A DNA stretch of 64,000 nucleotides, taken from Flavobacterium sp. (GTDB taxonomy: Bacteria; Bacteroidota; Bacteroidia; Flavobacteriales; Flavobacteriaceae). The stretch lies in assembly GCA_016714905.1 (NCBI GenBank), contig JADKBW010000002.1, positions 186,001 through 250,000 of the forward strand. The letters run 5' to 3'. The stretch's first letter is position 1; every line of letters starts with the position of its first letter. A program made the position numbers and the translations under genes. The notes beneath the pieces are model-generated. The model was not told where the DNA came from and searched no databases. It saw nothing but the letters and a program-made list of their open reading frames with translations. Positions 56,665-64,000 of this stretch are shown in pieces.

Positions 56665-58968
56665 ATGAATCAAAATTATATTCAACCAGACAATTGGTCA
56701 ATTATTGAAGAAGGATTTGATGTTGAAAGAGTAAAATCATCCGAAAGTTTGTTTAGCATCGGAAACGGAGCCATGGGTCAACGTGCCAATTTTGAAGAAT
56801 CATATACAGGAGAAACTTTTCAAGGAAGTTATATTGCTGGAATTTATTATCCAGACAAAACCAAAGTGGGATGGTGGAAAAATGGGTACCCCGAATATTT
56901 CGCCAAAGTACTCAATGCACCAAATTGGATTGGAATTGACATTGAAATCAACGGTGAAAATTTCGATCTCACTACCTGCACAAAAGTCACTAATTTCCGC
57001 AGAGAACTAAATATGAAAGAAGGTTGGTACAATCGCTCTTTCGAAGCAACACTTCAGAACGATACCGTGATTTCTGTAAACGTGCGTCGTTTTCTCTCAC
57101 TAGACATTGACGAAGTCGGCGTGATCAGATTTGAAATAACACCGCTAAATAAAGGAGCTGTAGTGACATACAGGCCATACGTTGATGCAGGAGTTACCAA
57201 CGAAGATACCAATTGGGAGGAGAAATTTTGGGAAACCCTTGATATTCAATACTCGGACGACCAAGCTTTTGTTACCTCAAGAACCTATAAGACACACTTT
57301 ATCGCAACGACTTTCATGCACAACACGATTCATTTGAATGGTGAAAATTTGAATATATTGCCAGAAAAAGTCGATGCAACTAAAGAAAAAATTCAATTTA
57401 CATATACCGTTGCAGTCGCCAAAGACGGCACTTCATCTATTCAAAAAATAGGCGGTTATGCCGTTTCGTTAAATCACAACAACACACAACTTGGCGCGGA
57501 AAAAGCAATTCAAGCCGCATCTGCAAAAGGATTCGACCAGTTGCTGCAAGATCAAATTGATACTTGGGCAAAAATTTGGGAGATGTCTGATATTACGATA
57601 GACGGTGATGTAAAAGCACAACAGGGAATTCGTTTCAATATTTTCCAACTAAACCAAACTTATTTGGGTAAAGATTCAAGATTAAATATTGGACCCAAAG
57701 GATTTACAGGTGAAAAGTACGGAGGCTCGACTTATTGGGATACCGAAGCTTATTGCATTCCTTTTTATATGGCAACAAAAGACCAACATGTGGCACGAAA
57801 TCTTTTGACATATCGCTACAACCAATTGGACAAAGCCATTGAAAATGCTGAAAAATTAGGTTTCAAAAACGGCGCTGCACTCTACCCGATGGTGACCATG
57901 AACGGAGAAGAATGTCACAACGAATGGGAGATTACCTTTGAAGAAATCCACAGAAATGGTGCCATTGCTTTTGCTATTTATAATTTTCACAGATATACAG
58001 GAGACTATTCGTATATCCCAGAAAAAGGATTGGAAGTATTGATTGGCATCGCTCGTTTTTGGCATCAAAGAGCAACACTCTCAACGCATAAGAATCAGTA
58101 TATGATTTTGGGGGTTACCGGACCTAATGAATATGAAAACAACGTCAATAATAATTTCTACACCAATTATATTGCAAAGTGGTGTTTGGAATATACGGCG
58201 AAACAAATTCAAAAAGTGGCCGCTGAATATCCTGTTGACCATCAAAGAATTGTAGCCAAAACTAACATCAGTGACTTTGAATTGCAAGGTTGGAAAAAGG
58301 TAGCAGATCATATGTACTTCCCTTATTCGGAGGAATACGAAGTGTACTTACAGCAAGATGGCTTCTTTGACAAAGAATTAGTTCGTGTTTCCGATTTAGA
58401 TATGAGTCAACGTCCAATAAATCAAAAATGGTCATGGGATCGTATTTTACGTTCTCCTTATATTAAGCAAGCTGACGTATTACAATGCTTTTACTTCTTC
58501 GAAGATCACTTCTCCAAAGAAGAATTGCATCGAAATTTTGAGTTTTACGAATCGTTTACCGTACATGAAAGTTCACTGTCCCCATGTGTTCACTCAATAC
58601 AGGCAGCTGCTTTAGACAAAATGGATATGGCCTACACGTTCTACTTACGAACATCTCGCCTCGATTTAGATGACTACAACAAAGAAGTTGAAGAAGGCTG
58701 TCATATTACATCTATGGCGGGAACTTGGATGAGCATTGTTGAAGGTTTTGGTGGCATGCGAATTAAGAACGATACGCTTCATTTTTCTCCTCGAATCCCA
58801 AAAGAATGGCAAGGCTACTCTTTCAAAATCAATTTTAGAAATCAAATACTAAAAGTGTCGGTGGCACAAAATAAAACTAATTTTGTTCTAGAAGGCCATA
58901 CCGAAATTACCGTTAATGTTAACGGCAAAGAAGTTTTGGTTGAACCTAACAATTTGGTGACGGTTTAG
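56665..58968 (+). CDS. GH65 family phosphorylase, probably maltose phosphorylase
   Basis: A 767-residue cytoplasmic glycoside phosphorylase with no signal peptide. Family features in order: N-terminal beta-sandwich domain (residues 1-270, SIGNGAMGQRANFEESYTGE), linker helices, and an (alpha/alpha)6 barrel with KYGGSTYWDTEAYCIPFY and NGEECHNEWEITFEEIHRNG. The general-acid Glu489 lies in VTGPNEYENNVNNNFYTNY and HESSLSPCVHSI supplies phosphate-binding residues near 640. The best fit is maltose phosphorylase (maltose + Pi gives glucose + beta-glucose-1-phosphate), because pgmB is next to it and a sus-type maltodextrin set surrounds it. Kojibiose or trehalose phosphorylase cannot be excluded by sequence reading alone. 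Confidence 0.92.
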   Translation: MNQNYIQPDNWSIIEEGFDVERVKSSESLFSIGNGAMGQRANFEESYTGETFQGSYIAGIYYPDKTKVGWWKNGYPEYFAKVLNAPNWIGIDIEINGENFDLTTCTKVTNFRRELNMKEGWYNRSFEATLQNDTVISVNVRRFLSLDIDEVGVIRFEITPLNKGAVVTYRPYVDAGVTNEDTNWEEKFWETLDIQYSDDQAFVTSRTYKTHFIATTFMHNTIHLNGENLNILPEKVDATKEKIQFTYTVAVAKDGTSSIQKIGGYAVSLNHNNTQLGAEKAIQAASAKGFDQLLQDQIDTWAKIWEMSDITIDGDVKAQQGIRFNIFQLNQTYLGKDSRLNIGPKGFTGEKYGGSTYWDTEAYCIPFYMATKDQHVARNLLTYRYNQLDKAIENAEKLGFKNGAALYPMVTMNGEECHNEWEITFEEIHRNGAIAFAIYNFHRYTGDYSYIPEKGLEVLIGIARFWHQRATLSTHKNQYMILGVTGPNEYENNVNNNFYTNYIAKWCLEYTAKQIQKVAAEYPVDHQRIVAKTNISDFELQGWKKVADHMYFPYSEEYEVYLQQDGFFDKELVRVSDLDMSQRPINQKWSWDRILRSPYIKQADVLQCFYFFEDHFSKEELHRNFEFYESFTVHESSLSPCVHSIQAAALDKMDMAYTFYLRTSRLDLDDYNKEVEEGCHITSMAGTWMSIVEGFGGMRIKNDTLHFSPRIPKEWQGYSFKINFRNQILKVSVAQNKTNFVLEGHTEITVNVNGKEVLVEPNNLVTV

Positions 58969-58991
58969 TTTTTTAGCATGAAATGGAATTC

Positions 58992-59022
58992 AACCATTAA
59001 GGGATTAAGAAAATTAAGAATG
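58992..59022 (+). repeat. Left arm of imperfect inverted repeat flanking the GxxExxY gene
   Basis: Built of the words CCATTAAG-GGATTAAG-(4 nt)-TTAAG. The reverse complement of the right arm (59462-59492) matches it at 17 of the first 18 positions, then again at ATTAAG after a 3-4 nt spacer. A further GGATTAAG/CTTAATCC pair (59002-59009 with 59033-59040) could fold this side locally. Confidence 0.65.
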
Positions 59023-59057
59023 AACTAATAAAACTTAATCCATTGATAACTTAGATA

Positions 59058-59459
59058 ATGACTAAAAAGGAAGTAACACAATTGTCTTATGAGATAACTG
59101 GATTAGCAATAAAAGTTCATAAAGAATTAGGTCCAGGATTATTAGAAAGTGTTTATGAAAAATGTTTGAAATACGAGCTGGAGTTGAATGGATATGAAAT
59201 TAAGCAACAATTACTAGTTAAAATTGATTATTTTGATTTAGCGTTGGTTTCTGATTTACGACTAGATTTATTGGTCAATGATTGTGTTATTGTAGAATTA
59301 AAAACAGTCGAATCATTACTCCCGATTCATGAGGCTCAATTAATGACGTACATGAAATTATTAAGAAAACCGCAAGGTTTGCTCATTAACTTCAACACAA
59401 CTAATATTACTAAGTCTTTAAAACCAATTGTAAATGAATACTTTGCGAAACTAGACTAA
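59058..59459 (+). CDS. GxxExxY protein (PD-(D/E)XK-like, unknown function)
   Basis: A 133-residue protein of the GxxExxY family, named for the motif visible as GLLESVYEKCLKYEL (residues 28-42). The C-terminal half has LRLDLLVNDCVIVELKTVES, which fits the Asp...Glu-x-Lys core of PD-(D/E)XK nucleases. Function is not established. It has no signal peptide. The gene lies between the GH65 and GH13 genes with no evident link to sugar metabolism, and it is framed by imperfect inverted repeats of about 31 bp. That makes it look like an inserted cassette rather than a sus-operon gene. It is well formed, without frame breaks. Confidence 0.85.
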   Translation: MTKKEVTQLSYEITGLAIKVHKELGPGLLESVYEKCLKYELELNGYEIKQQLLVKIDYFDLALVSDLRLDLLVNDCVIVELKTVESLLPIHEAQLMTYMKLLRKPQGLLINFNTTNITKSLKPIVNEYFAKLD

Positions 59460-59461
59460 AA

Positions 59462-59492
59462 ATCCTTAATGAAACTTAATCTCTTAATGGTT
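59462..59492 (+). repeat. Right arm of imperfect inverted repeat flanking the GxxExxY gene
   Basis: CTTAAT words with the order of the left arm reversed (ending CTTAATGGTT). It begins 3 bp after the GxxExxY stop and ends 5 bp before the next gene's start codon, so it also forms part of that gene's leader. Confidence 0.65.
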
Positions 59493-59496
59493 CCAA

Positions 59497-61329
59497 ATGA
59501 AAAATATATTATTTCTATTCTTCTTCAATATCTCTGTATTTGCTCAAGTAGATAAAATGGAGCCACCGTTTTGGTACTCTGGCACGCACAATACCGATTT
59601 GCAAATCATGTTTTATGGGAAAAACATCGCTCAGAATGCTGTAGAAGCATCTAATGGAATCACCATCAAAAACATTCAAAAAACTGAAAATCCAAACTAT
59701 CTTTTTGTAACAATCGACACAGAGAATCTGCAGGCGCAAGAGCTTATTTTCACTTTCAAAAATAACAATAAGAGTTTTACACAAAAATACAGTTTAAAAG
59801 AGCGAAAGAAGAATTCTTCGTTGCGCAAAGGTTACGACGCCTCTGATGTTATTTATCTGCTCATGCCCGATCGTTTTGCCAACGGAAATCCGAAAAACGA
59901 CAGCGATAATTCGGTGTCTGAAAAAGGAAATCGTTCCCTTCCTGGAGGCAGACACGGCGGCGATATTGAAGGGATTGTCAACAATCTCGACTATCTAAAA
60001 GAATTGGGAGCAACTGCTGTTTGGTCGACACCACTTTGCGAAGACAATGATGAAACTTATTCTTACCACGGTTATGGCCAATCCGATGTTTATAAAATTG
60101 ATCCTCGCTATGGTAGCAATGAAGATTACTTGCGTTTAAGCAACGAATTGCACGAACGCGGCATGAAAAATATCATGGATTATGTCACCAATCACTGGGG
60201 CTGGCGCCATTGGATGATCAAAGATTTGCCAACTCATGATTGGGTGCATCAATTTCCGACTTTTACGCAATCAAATTATCGAATGACCACGCAATTCGAC
60301 ATCAATGCTTCTGCGACAGATGCCGAACATTGTATGGATGGATGGTTTGTAAAATCGATGCCGGATCTCAATCAATCAAATCCGCTGTTGCTCACCTATC
60401 TGATTCAAAACGCTATTTGGTGGATTGAATATGCCGATTTAGATGGATTCCGAGTAGATACTTTTTCGTATAATGACAAAGTGGGAATTTCCAAATGGTG
60501 TAAATCCATTCTTGACGAATATCCCTATTTCAATATCGTGGGCGAAGTGTGGATGCACGACCAAGCACAAATGGCCTATTGGCAAAAAGAAAGTAAGATT
60601 GGAGCGATTCAAAGTTATAATTCCAATTTACCAAGTGTTATGGATTTTACTTTACACGACGCCTTTGGAAATGTTTTTAATGAAGACGAATCTTCCTGGG
60701 ACAAGGGAATGATCAAAGTCTACGACAATTTTACGAACGACTTTTTATATCCGAATCCAAATAACATCATGACGTTTCTGGAGAATCATGATACCATGCG
60801 TTTCAATGATATTTATAAAGATGATTTCAAAAAGTACCAATTGGGAATGACTTTAATTGCTACTGTACGAGGAATTCCGCAATTGTATTACGGATCCGAA
60901 ATTGGCATGGCAGGCAACAAGGACAAAGGCGGAGATGCAGCCATTCGTCTAGATTTCCCCGGAGGTTGGAATGGTGATACGAACAACGCATTTACAAACG
61001 CAGGAAGAACAGCCGAACAAAAACAATTTTTCGATTTTACTTCTAAACTATTGCAATGGAGAAAAACCAACGACGCGGTTCATTTCGGAAAAATGAAACA
61101 TTATGTCCCACAAAATAACGTATACGTTTATTTCAGATATACCGACAACAAATCAGTGATGATTATTTTAAACAACAGTACCAAAACACAAACCCTTAAG
61201 ACCAATAGGTTTAAGGAAAGTATTCAAAATTACACGACTGGCAAAGAAGTGTTATCTGGAAAAACCATTGACTTAAAAAATGAAATTACTATCGAAGCGA
61301 AATCGTCTTTGATCATAGAATTGCAATAA
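59497..61329 (+). CDS. GH13 alpha-amylase family protein, neopullulanase/cyclomaltodextrinase-like (SusA-like)
   Basis: A 610-residue enzyme with a signal peptide (residues 1-17, NISVFAQ), so probably periplasmic. The N-terminal cyclomaltodextrinase-type beta domain (about 20-105) precedes a GH13 barrel beginning DVIYLLMPDRFANGNPKND. Catalytic signatures: region I MDYVTNHWG, nucleophile Asp321 in DGFRVDTFSYND, acid/base Glu350 in IVGEVWMHD, and His431-Asp432 in FLENHDTM. This is the pattern of SusA-type neopullulanase/alpha-amylases that cut imported maltodextrins to small sugars. Its leader overlaps the right arm of the GxxExxY inverted repeat. The gap after it (61330-61425) holds a 10-bp direct repeat. 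Confidence 0.93.
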   Translation: MKNILFLFFFNISVFAQVDKMEPPFWYSGTHNTDLQIMFYGKNIAQNAVEASNGITIKNIQKTENPNYLFVTIDTENLQAQELIFTFKNNNKSFTQKYSLKERKKNSSLRKGYDASDVIYLLMPDRFANGNPKNDSDNSVSEKGNRSLPGGRHGGDIEGIVNNLDYLKELGATAVWSTPLCEDNDETYSYHGYGQSDVYKIDPRYGSNEDYLRLSNELHERGMKNIMDYVTNHWGWRHWMIKDLPTHDWVHQFPTFTQSNYRMTTQFDINASATDAEHCMDGWFVKSMPDLNQSNPLLLTYLIQNAIWWIEYADLDGFRVDTFSYNDKVGISKWCKSILDEYPYFNIVGEVWMHDQAQMAYWQKESKIGAIQSYNSNLPSVMDFTLHDAFGNVFNEDESSWDKGMIKVYDNFTNDFLYPNPNNIMTFLENHDTMRFNDIYKDDFKKYQLGMTLIATVRGIPQLYYGSEIGMAGNKDKGGDAAIRLDFPGGWNGDTNNAFTNAGRTAEQKQFFDFTSKLLQWRKTNDAVHFGKMKHYVPQNNVYVYFRYTDNKSVMIILNNSTKTQTLKTNRFKESIQNYTTGKEVLSGKTIDLKNEITIEAKSSLIIELQ

Positions 61330-61334
61330 ACAAA

Positions 61335-61354
61335 CTTATATGTCCTTATATGCC
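61335..61354 (+). repeat. Short direct repeat CTTATATGTC/CTTATATGCC
   Basis: Two 10-bp copies in tandem with a degenerate third (TTGTATGG). It sits in the 96-bp gap before the GH31 gene. No other structure is evident there. Confidence 0.5.
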
Positions 61355-61425
61355 TTGTATGGTAAATTTTTATACTGTATAAACTTATAGGAAAACCTAA
61401 ACAAAGTTTAATATTTTAAAGACTT

Positions 61426-63782
61426 ATGAAAAAATTCCTTTTAATCTTTTTTATCACTACGATTGCCATTGCTCAAAATGCAAACAGAAAATTTGAAAAC
61501 TTTAAAAAAGCAAACAACACACTTGAAGTGACGACTTCCGACGGAAAATATATTTTCAAATCGTACTCCGACAAGATCATAGAAACTAGCTTTATTCCCA
61601 AAGGTGAAACTTTTGATGCCACTTCACATGCGGTTGTTATTACTCCAAAATCTGGAATAGCAAAAGTAAAATCTGATAAAAACGCCATCCAATTTGTTAC
61701 GTCTGGAATCGCCGTTACCATTCAAAAATCGCCATTCAAAATATCTTATTCCTATAAATCCAAAGCACTGATTTCGGAAAAGAACGGCTATTTCAAAAAG
61801 GACAGTACTGATGTCATCGACTTTAATTTGGATGGTTCAGAAATTTTGTATGGTGGTGGTGCTCGAGCTCTTGGTATGAATCGCCGCGGCAATCGCCTGC
61901 AATTATACAACCGCGCGCACTATGGTTATGAAACCAAAGCTGAGTTGATGAACTTTTGTATTCCATTGGTTTTATCTTCCAAAATTTACGCTGTACACTT
62001 TGATAACGAGCCTATCGGTTATTTAGATTTAGACAGCAAAAAGACAATACACTCGCATACGAAACAATCTGGACGTAAGACTTATCAAGTGATTGCAGCG
62101 GATTCTTGGCCTGATTTAATTGGAAGTTACACCGATTTAACCGGAAAGCAACCTTTACCAGCGCGTTGGACGCTAGGCAATTTCTCTAGTCGATTTGGAT
62201 ATCATTCTCAAGAAGAAGTAGAAAAAACCATCCGAAAATTTGAAGAAGATAAAATCCCAGTCGACGCGATTATCCTCGATTTATATTGGTTCGGAAAAAC
62301 AATCAAAGGCACGATGGGAAATTTGGACTGGGACAAAGACAATTTCCCAAATCCAACCAAAATGATTGCCGACCTAAATGGTAAAGGCGTCAAAACGGTT
62401 TTGATTACGAACCTTTGTTCTGACGACATCTACCAAAATGGCAGGAAGCAGTCGATAAAAAGTGCTAGCAGTTGGCAAAGATGGAATGCCATTTAAATAT
62501 GATTTCATTTCGAAATACCGATTAATCGACATCTTCAAACCAGAAGGCTACTTGTTTTGGGATATCTACAAAAACTAATCAATCAAGGGTTGGCTGATTT
62601 GGGGTGATTTAGGCGAACCTGAGGTTTTTCCATCAAAAGCAATACTGCCAAAGGAAAGCAGATGAAGTACACAATATTTACGGACACCATTGGGCAAAAC
62701 TAATTGCAGATGGTTATCAAAAAGATTTTCCAAATCAACGCCCATTTATTTTAATGCGCTCTGGTTATTCAGGTTCACAGCGTTTCGGAATGATGCCATG
62801 GAGTGGTGATGTGAGCAGAAGTTGGGGTGGATTGCAATCACAACCTGAAATCGCCCTTCAAATGGGAATGCAAGGAATGGGTTATATGCACTCGGATTTG
62901 GGTGGATTTGCAGGCGACTATTTCGACAATGAATTGTACATTCGTTGGTTGCAATACGGTGTTTTTCAACCGATATTCCGTCCACATGCGCAAGAAGAAG
63001 TGGCGTCTGAACCTGTTTATAAAGACATTGTGACAAAAGCCAAAGCCAAAAAACAAGTCGAATTGCGTTATCAAATGATGCCTTATAATTACACCTTGGC
63101 ATTCGACAACAATCAAAAAGGAACACCACTGATGCGACCGTTATTTTTTGAAGAACCGACGAATACTTCTTTAGCAAGTGTTAGTGATAATTATTTGTGG
63201 GGAAATGATTTCTTGGTGGCGCCTGTGATGAAATCGAACGTAACTTCAACATCGGTTTATTTCCCAAAAAATAACAATTGGTTCGATTTCTACACCGATC
63301 AAAAATACGAAGCTGGAATTACAAAATCTGTTTCTGTAACCGACGATCATATTCCGGTTTTTGTACGTGGTGGCGCTTTTATTCCGATGATTAAGACCAT
63401 TCAAAACACGTCGACTTATTCGTTGGCTAACTTTGATTTGCATTATTATACCGATGACAAAACGACGACGAGCTACGGTAAACTCTATAATGACAATGGT
63501 TCGACAGTACAAGCTTACGAAAAAGGAGATTATGAAATTTTGCGCTTCAAATCGTCTAATACTGCCAAAGAACTAGCAATTACATTGATGGCTGATACTG
63601 GAAAAATATTTCAGGCGGTTTCAAAAAATGTAAATCTTATTATTCATCATTTAGATGCCAAAGTAAGTTCCGTTGTAGTGAATGGAAAAAGCACTCCTTA
63701 TAAAATCATCAACAACAATACGATTGAAATAACCGTTATGTGGGAAAAAGGAACCTCAAAAGACATTAAAATTCTATTTTAA
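61426..63782 (+). pseudogene. GH31 alpha-glucosidase, interrupted by a cluster of small deletions (62430-62670)
   Basis: A GH31 enzyme of about 790 codons releasing glucose from maltooligosaccharides. A signal peptide (residues 1-16, TTIAIAQ) suggests a periplasmic location. The N-terminal beta domain includes DGSEILYGGGARALGMNRRG and the barrel starts at LPARWTLGNFSSRFGYHSQE. The first frame ends at 62496 and the third segment (62754-63782) carries the acid/base region RSGYSGSQRFGMMPWSGDVS. Between them I find about six separate 1-2 base deletions. Correcting them restores EAVDKKVLAVGKDGMPFKYD, WWGDLGEPEVFPSKA (the expected nucleophile Asp) and DEVHNIYGHHWAKLIADGYQ. So many errors in about 240 bp mean either a low-quality patch or a true pseudogene; the rest of the protein is well conserved. 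Confidence 0.8.
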
Positions 63783-63785
63783 AAA

Positions 63786-64000
63786 ATGAAAAAAATCGCT
63801 TTAATATTCTTAATTCCATTGCTATTGAATTGCACTCTAACCACCGCTCAAACCAAGAAAAAGCAAAAAGCAAAAACGCAAATTCAGAACAAAGCACCTT
63901 TCGTTTGGGAAGGTGCGAATCTGTATTTTTTGATGACCGATCGCTTTGTAGATGGAAATAATACCAAAGAAGTATACTTTAATCGAACTCGAAATACAGG
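63786..64000 (+). CDS. GH13 alpha-amylase family protein, N-terminal part (runs off the window)
   Basis: The first 71 residues of another GH13 enzyme on the same strand, starting 3 bp after the GH31 gene. It opens with a signal peptide (MKKIALIFLIPLLLNCTLTT); Cys16 in LLLNCT could make it a lipoprotein, otherwise cleavage would be near TTAQ. A short Lys/Gln-rich linker leads to PFVWEGANLYFLMTDRFVDG, the first barrel strand of GH13 amylases. The tail NTKEVYFNRTRNT fits surface amylases of sus-like loci (SusG type), but too little is present to decide. It extends the maltodextrin operon beyond the window. Confidence 0.85.
   Translation, partial: MKKIALIFLIPLLLNCTLTTAQTKKKQKAKTQIQNKAPFVWEGANLYFLMTDRFVDGNNTKEVYFNRTRNT

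Overview
The window reads as one contig from the chromosome of a gliding, aerobic member of the Flavobacteriaceae, most likely Flavobacterium or a close relative. The evidence is low GC with AT-rich intergenic gaps, TAnnTTTG-type -7 promoter boxes and no clear Shine-Dalgarno sites, type IX secretion (T9SS) sorting domains, a PorP/SprF protein, the gliding and T9SS protein SprA, a SusC/SusD pair, and the flavobacterial arrangement of heme-copper oxidase genes. Nothing here looks like a prophage, plasmid, rRNA, tRNA or CRISPR locus.

Layout. 1-2972 (+): end of bamA, two OmpH/Skp-like periplasmic proteins and murI (envelope biogenesis). 2975-11253 (-): gamma carbonic anhydrase, PorP/SprF, and a giant repeat-rich adhesin-like protein with a type B T9SS sorting domain. 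11350-16553 (+): an Nfu-type Fe-S protein, a DUF255 thioredoxin-domain protein, a small amphipathic helical protein, an MscS channel and a secreted unknown. 16548-19975 (-): tsaB, a membrane-fusion protein and a TolC-type channel. 20204-21600 (+): a DUF4403 lipoprotein. 21602-26771 (-): cytochrome oxidase assembly and subunit genes (CxxC membrane protein, DUF420, SCO, SCO-like unknown, subunit IV, two subunit III proteins, heme O synthase). 26985-38075 (-): gliding/T9SS neighbourhood with remB, deoC, vanZ-like, gcvH and sprA. 38079-43938 (-): ruvA, maeB and an AsmA-like protein. 44058-64000: a starch/maltodextrin utilisation locus.

The maltodextrin locus is a coherent pathway. The minus-strand operon susC-susD-susE-like plus a T9SS-exported GH13 enzyme binds, cuts and imports starch fragments across the outer membrane. 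The divergent plus-strand set is a LacI-family regulator, an SLC45-like sugar transporter, beta-phosphoglucomutase, a GH65 phosphorylase, a GH13 enzyme, a GH31 alpha-glucosidase and the start of another GH13 enzyme. Together these suggest phosphorolytic use of maltose (maltose + Pi to glucose and beta-glucose-1-phosphate, then to glucose-6-phosphate). A 14-bp perfect palindrome with a central CG lies between susC and lacI and is a good candidate operator.

Quality caveat. About 18 to 20 reading-frame breaks occur in otherwise well-preserved genes (ompH, the giant T9SS protein, nfu, DUF4403, the CxxC protein, sprA, the MFS transporter, GH31). Most are repaired by adding or removing one base in a short homopolymer, and the protein similarity continues across the break. 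This looks more like consensus error in a draft or long-read assembly than gene decay. Two breaks are different: an in-frame amber codon in remB, and a missing stretch of about 80 bp in one tandem repeat of the giant protein. I list broken genes as single spanning features.

Most interesting non-coding signals: two copies of an RNA-like intergenic repeat whose stems show a compensatory change; a GxxExxY gene framed by about 31-bp imperfect inverted repeats made of ATTAAG words, sitting inside the sugar operon like a cassette; and a 21-bp element (19/21 identical) shared by the upstream regions of susC and the sugar transporter.
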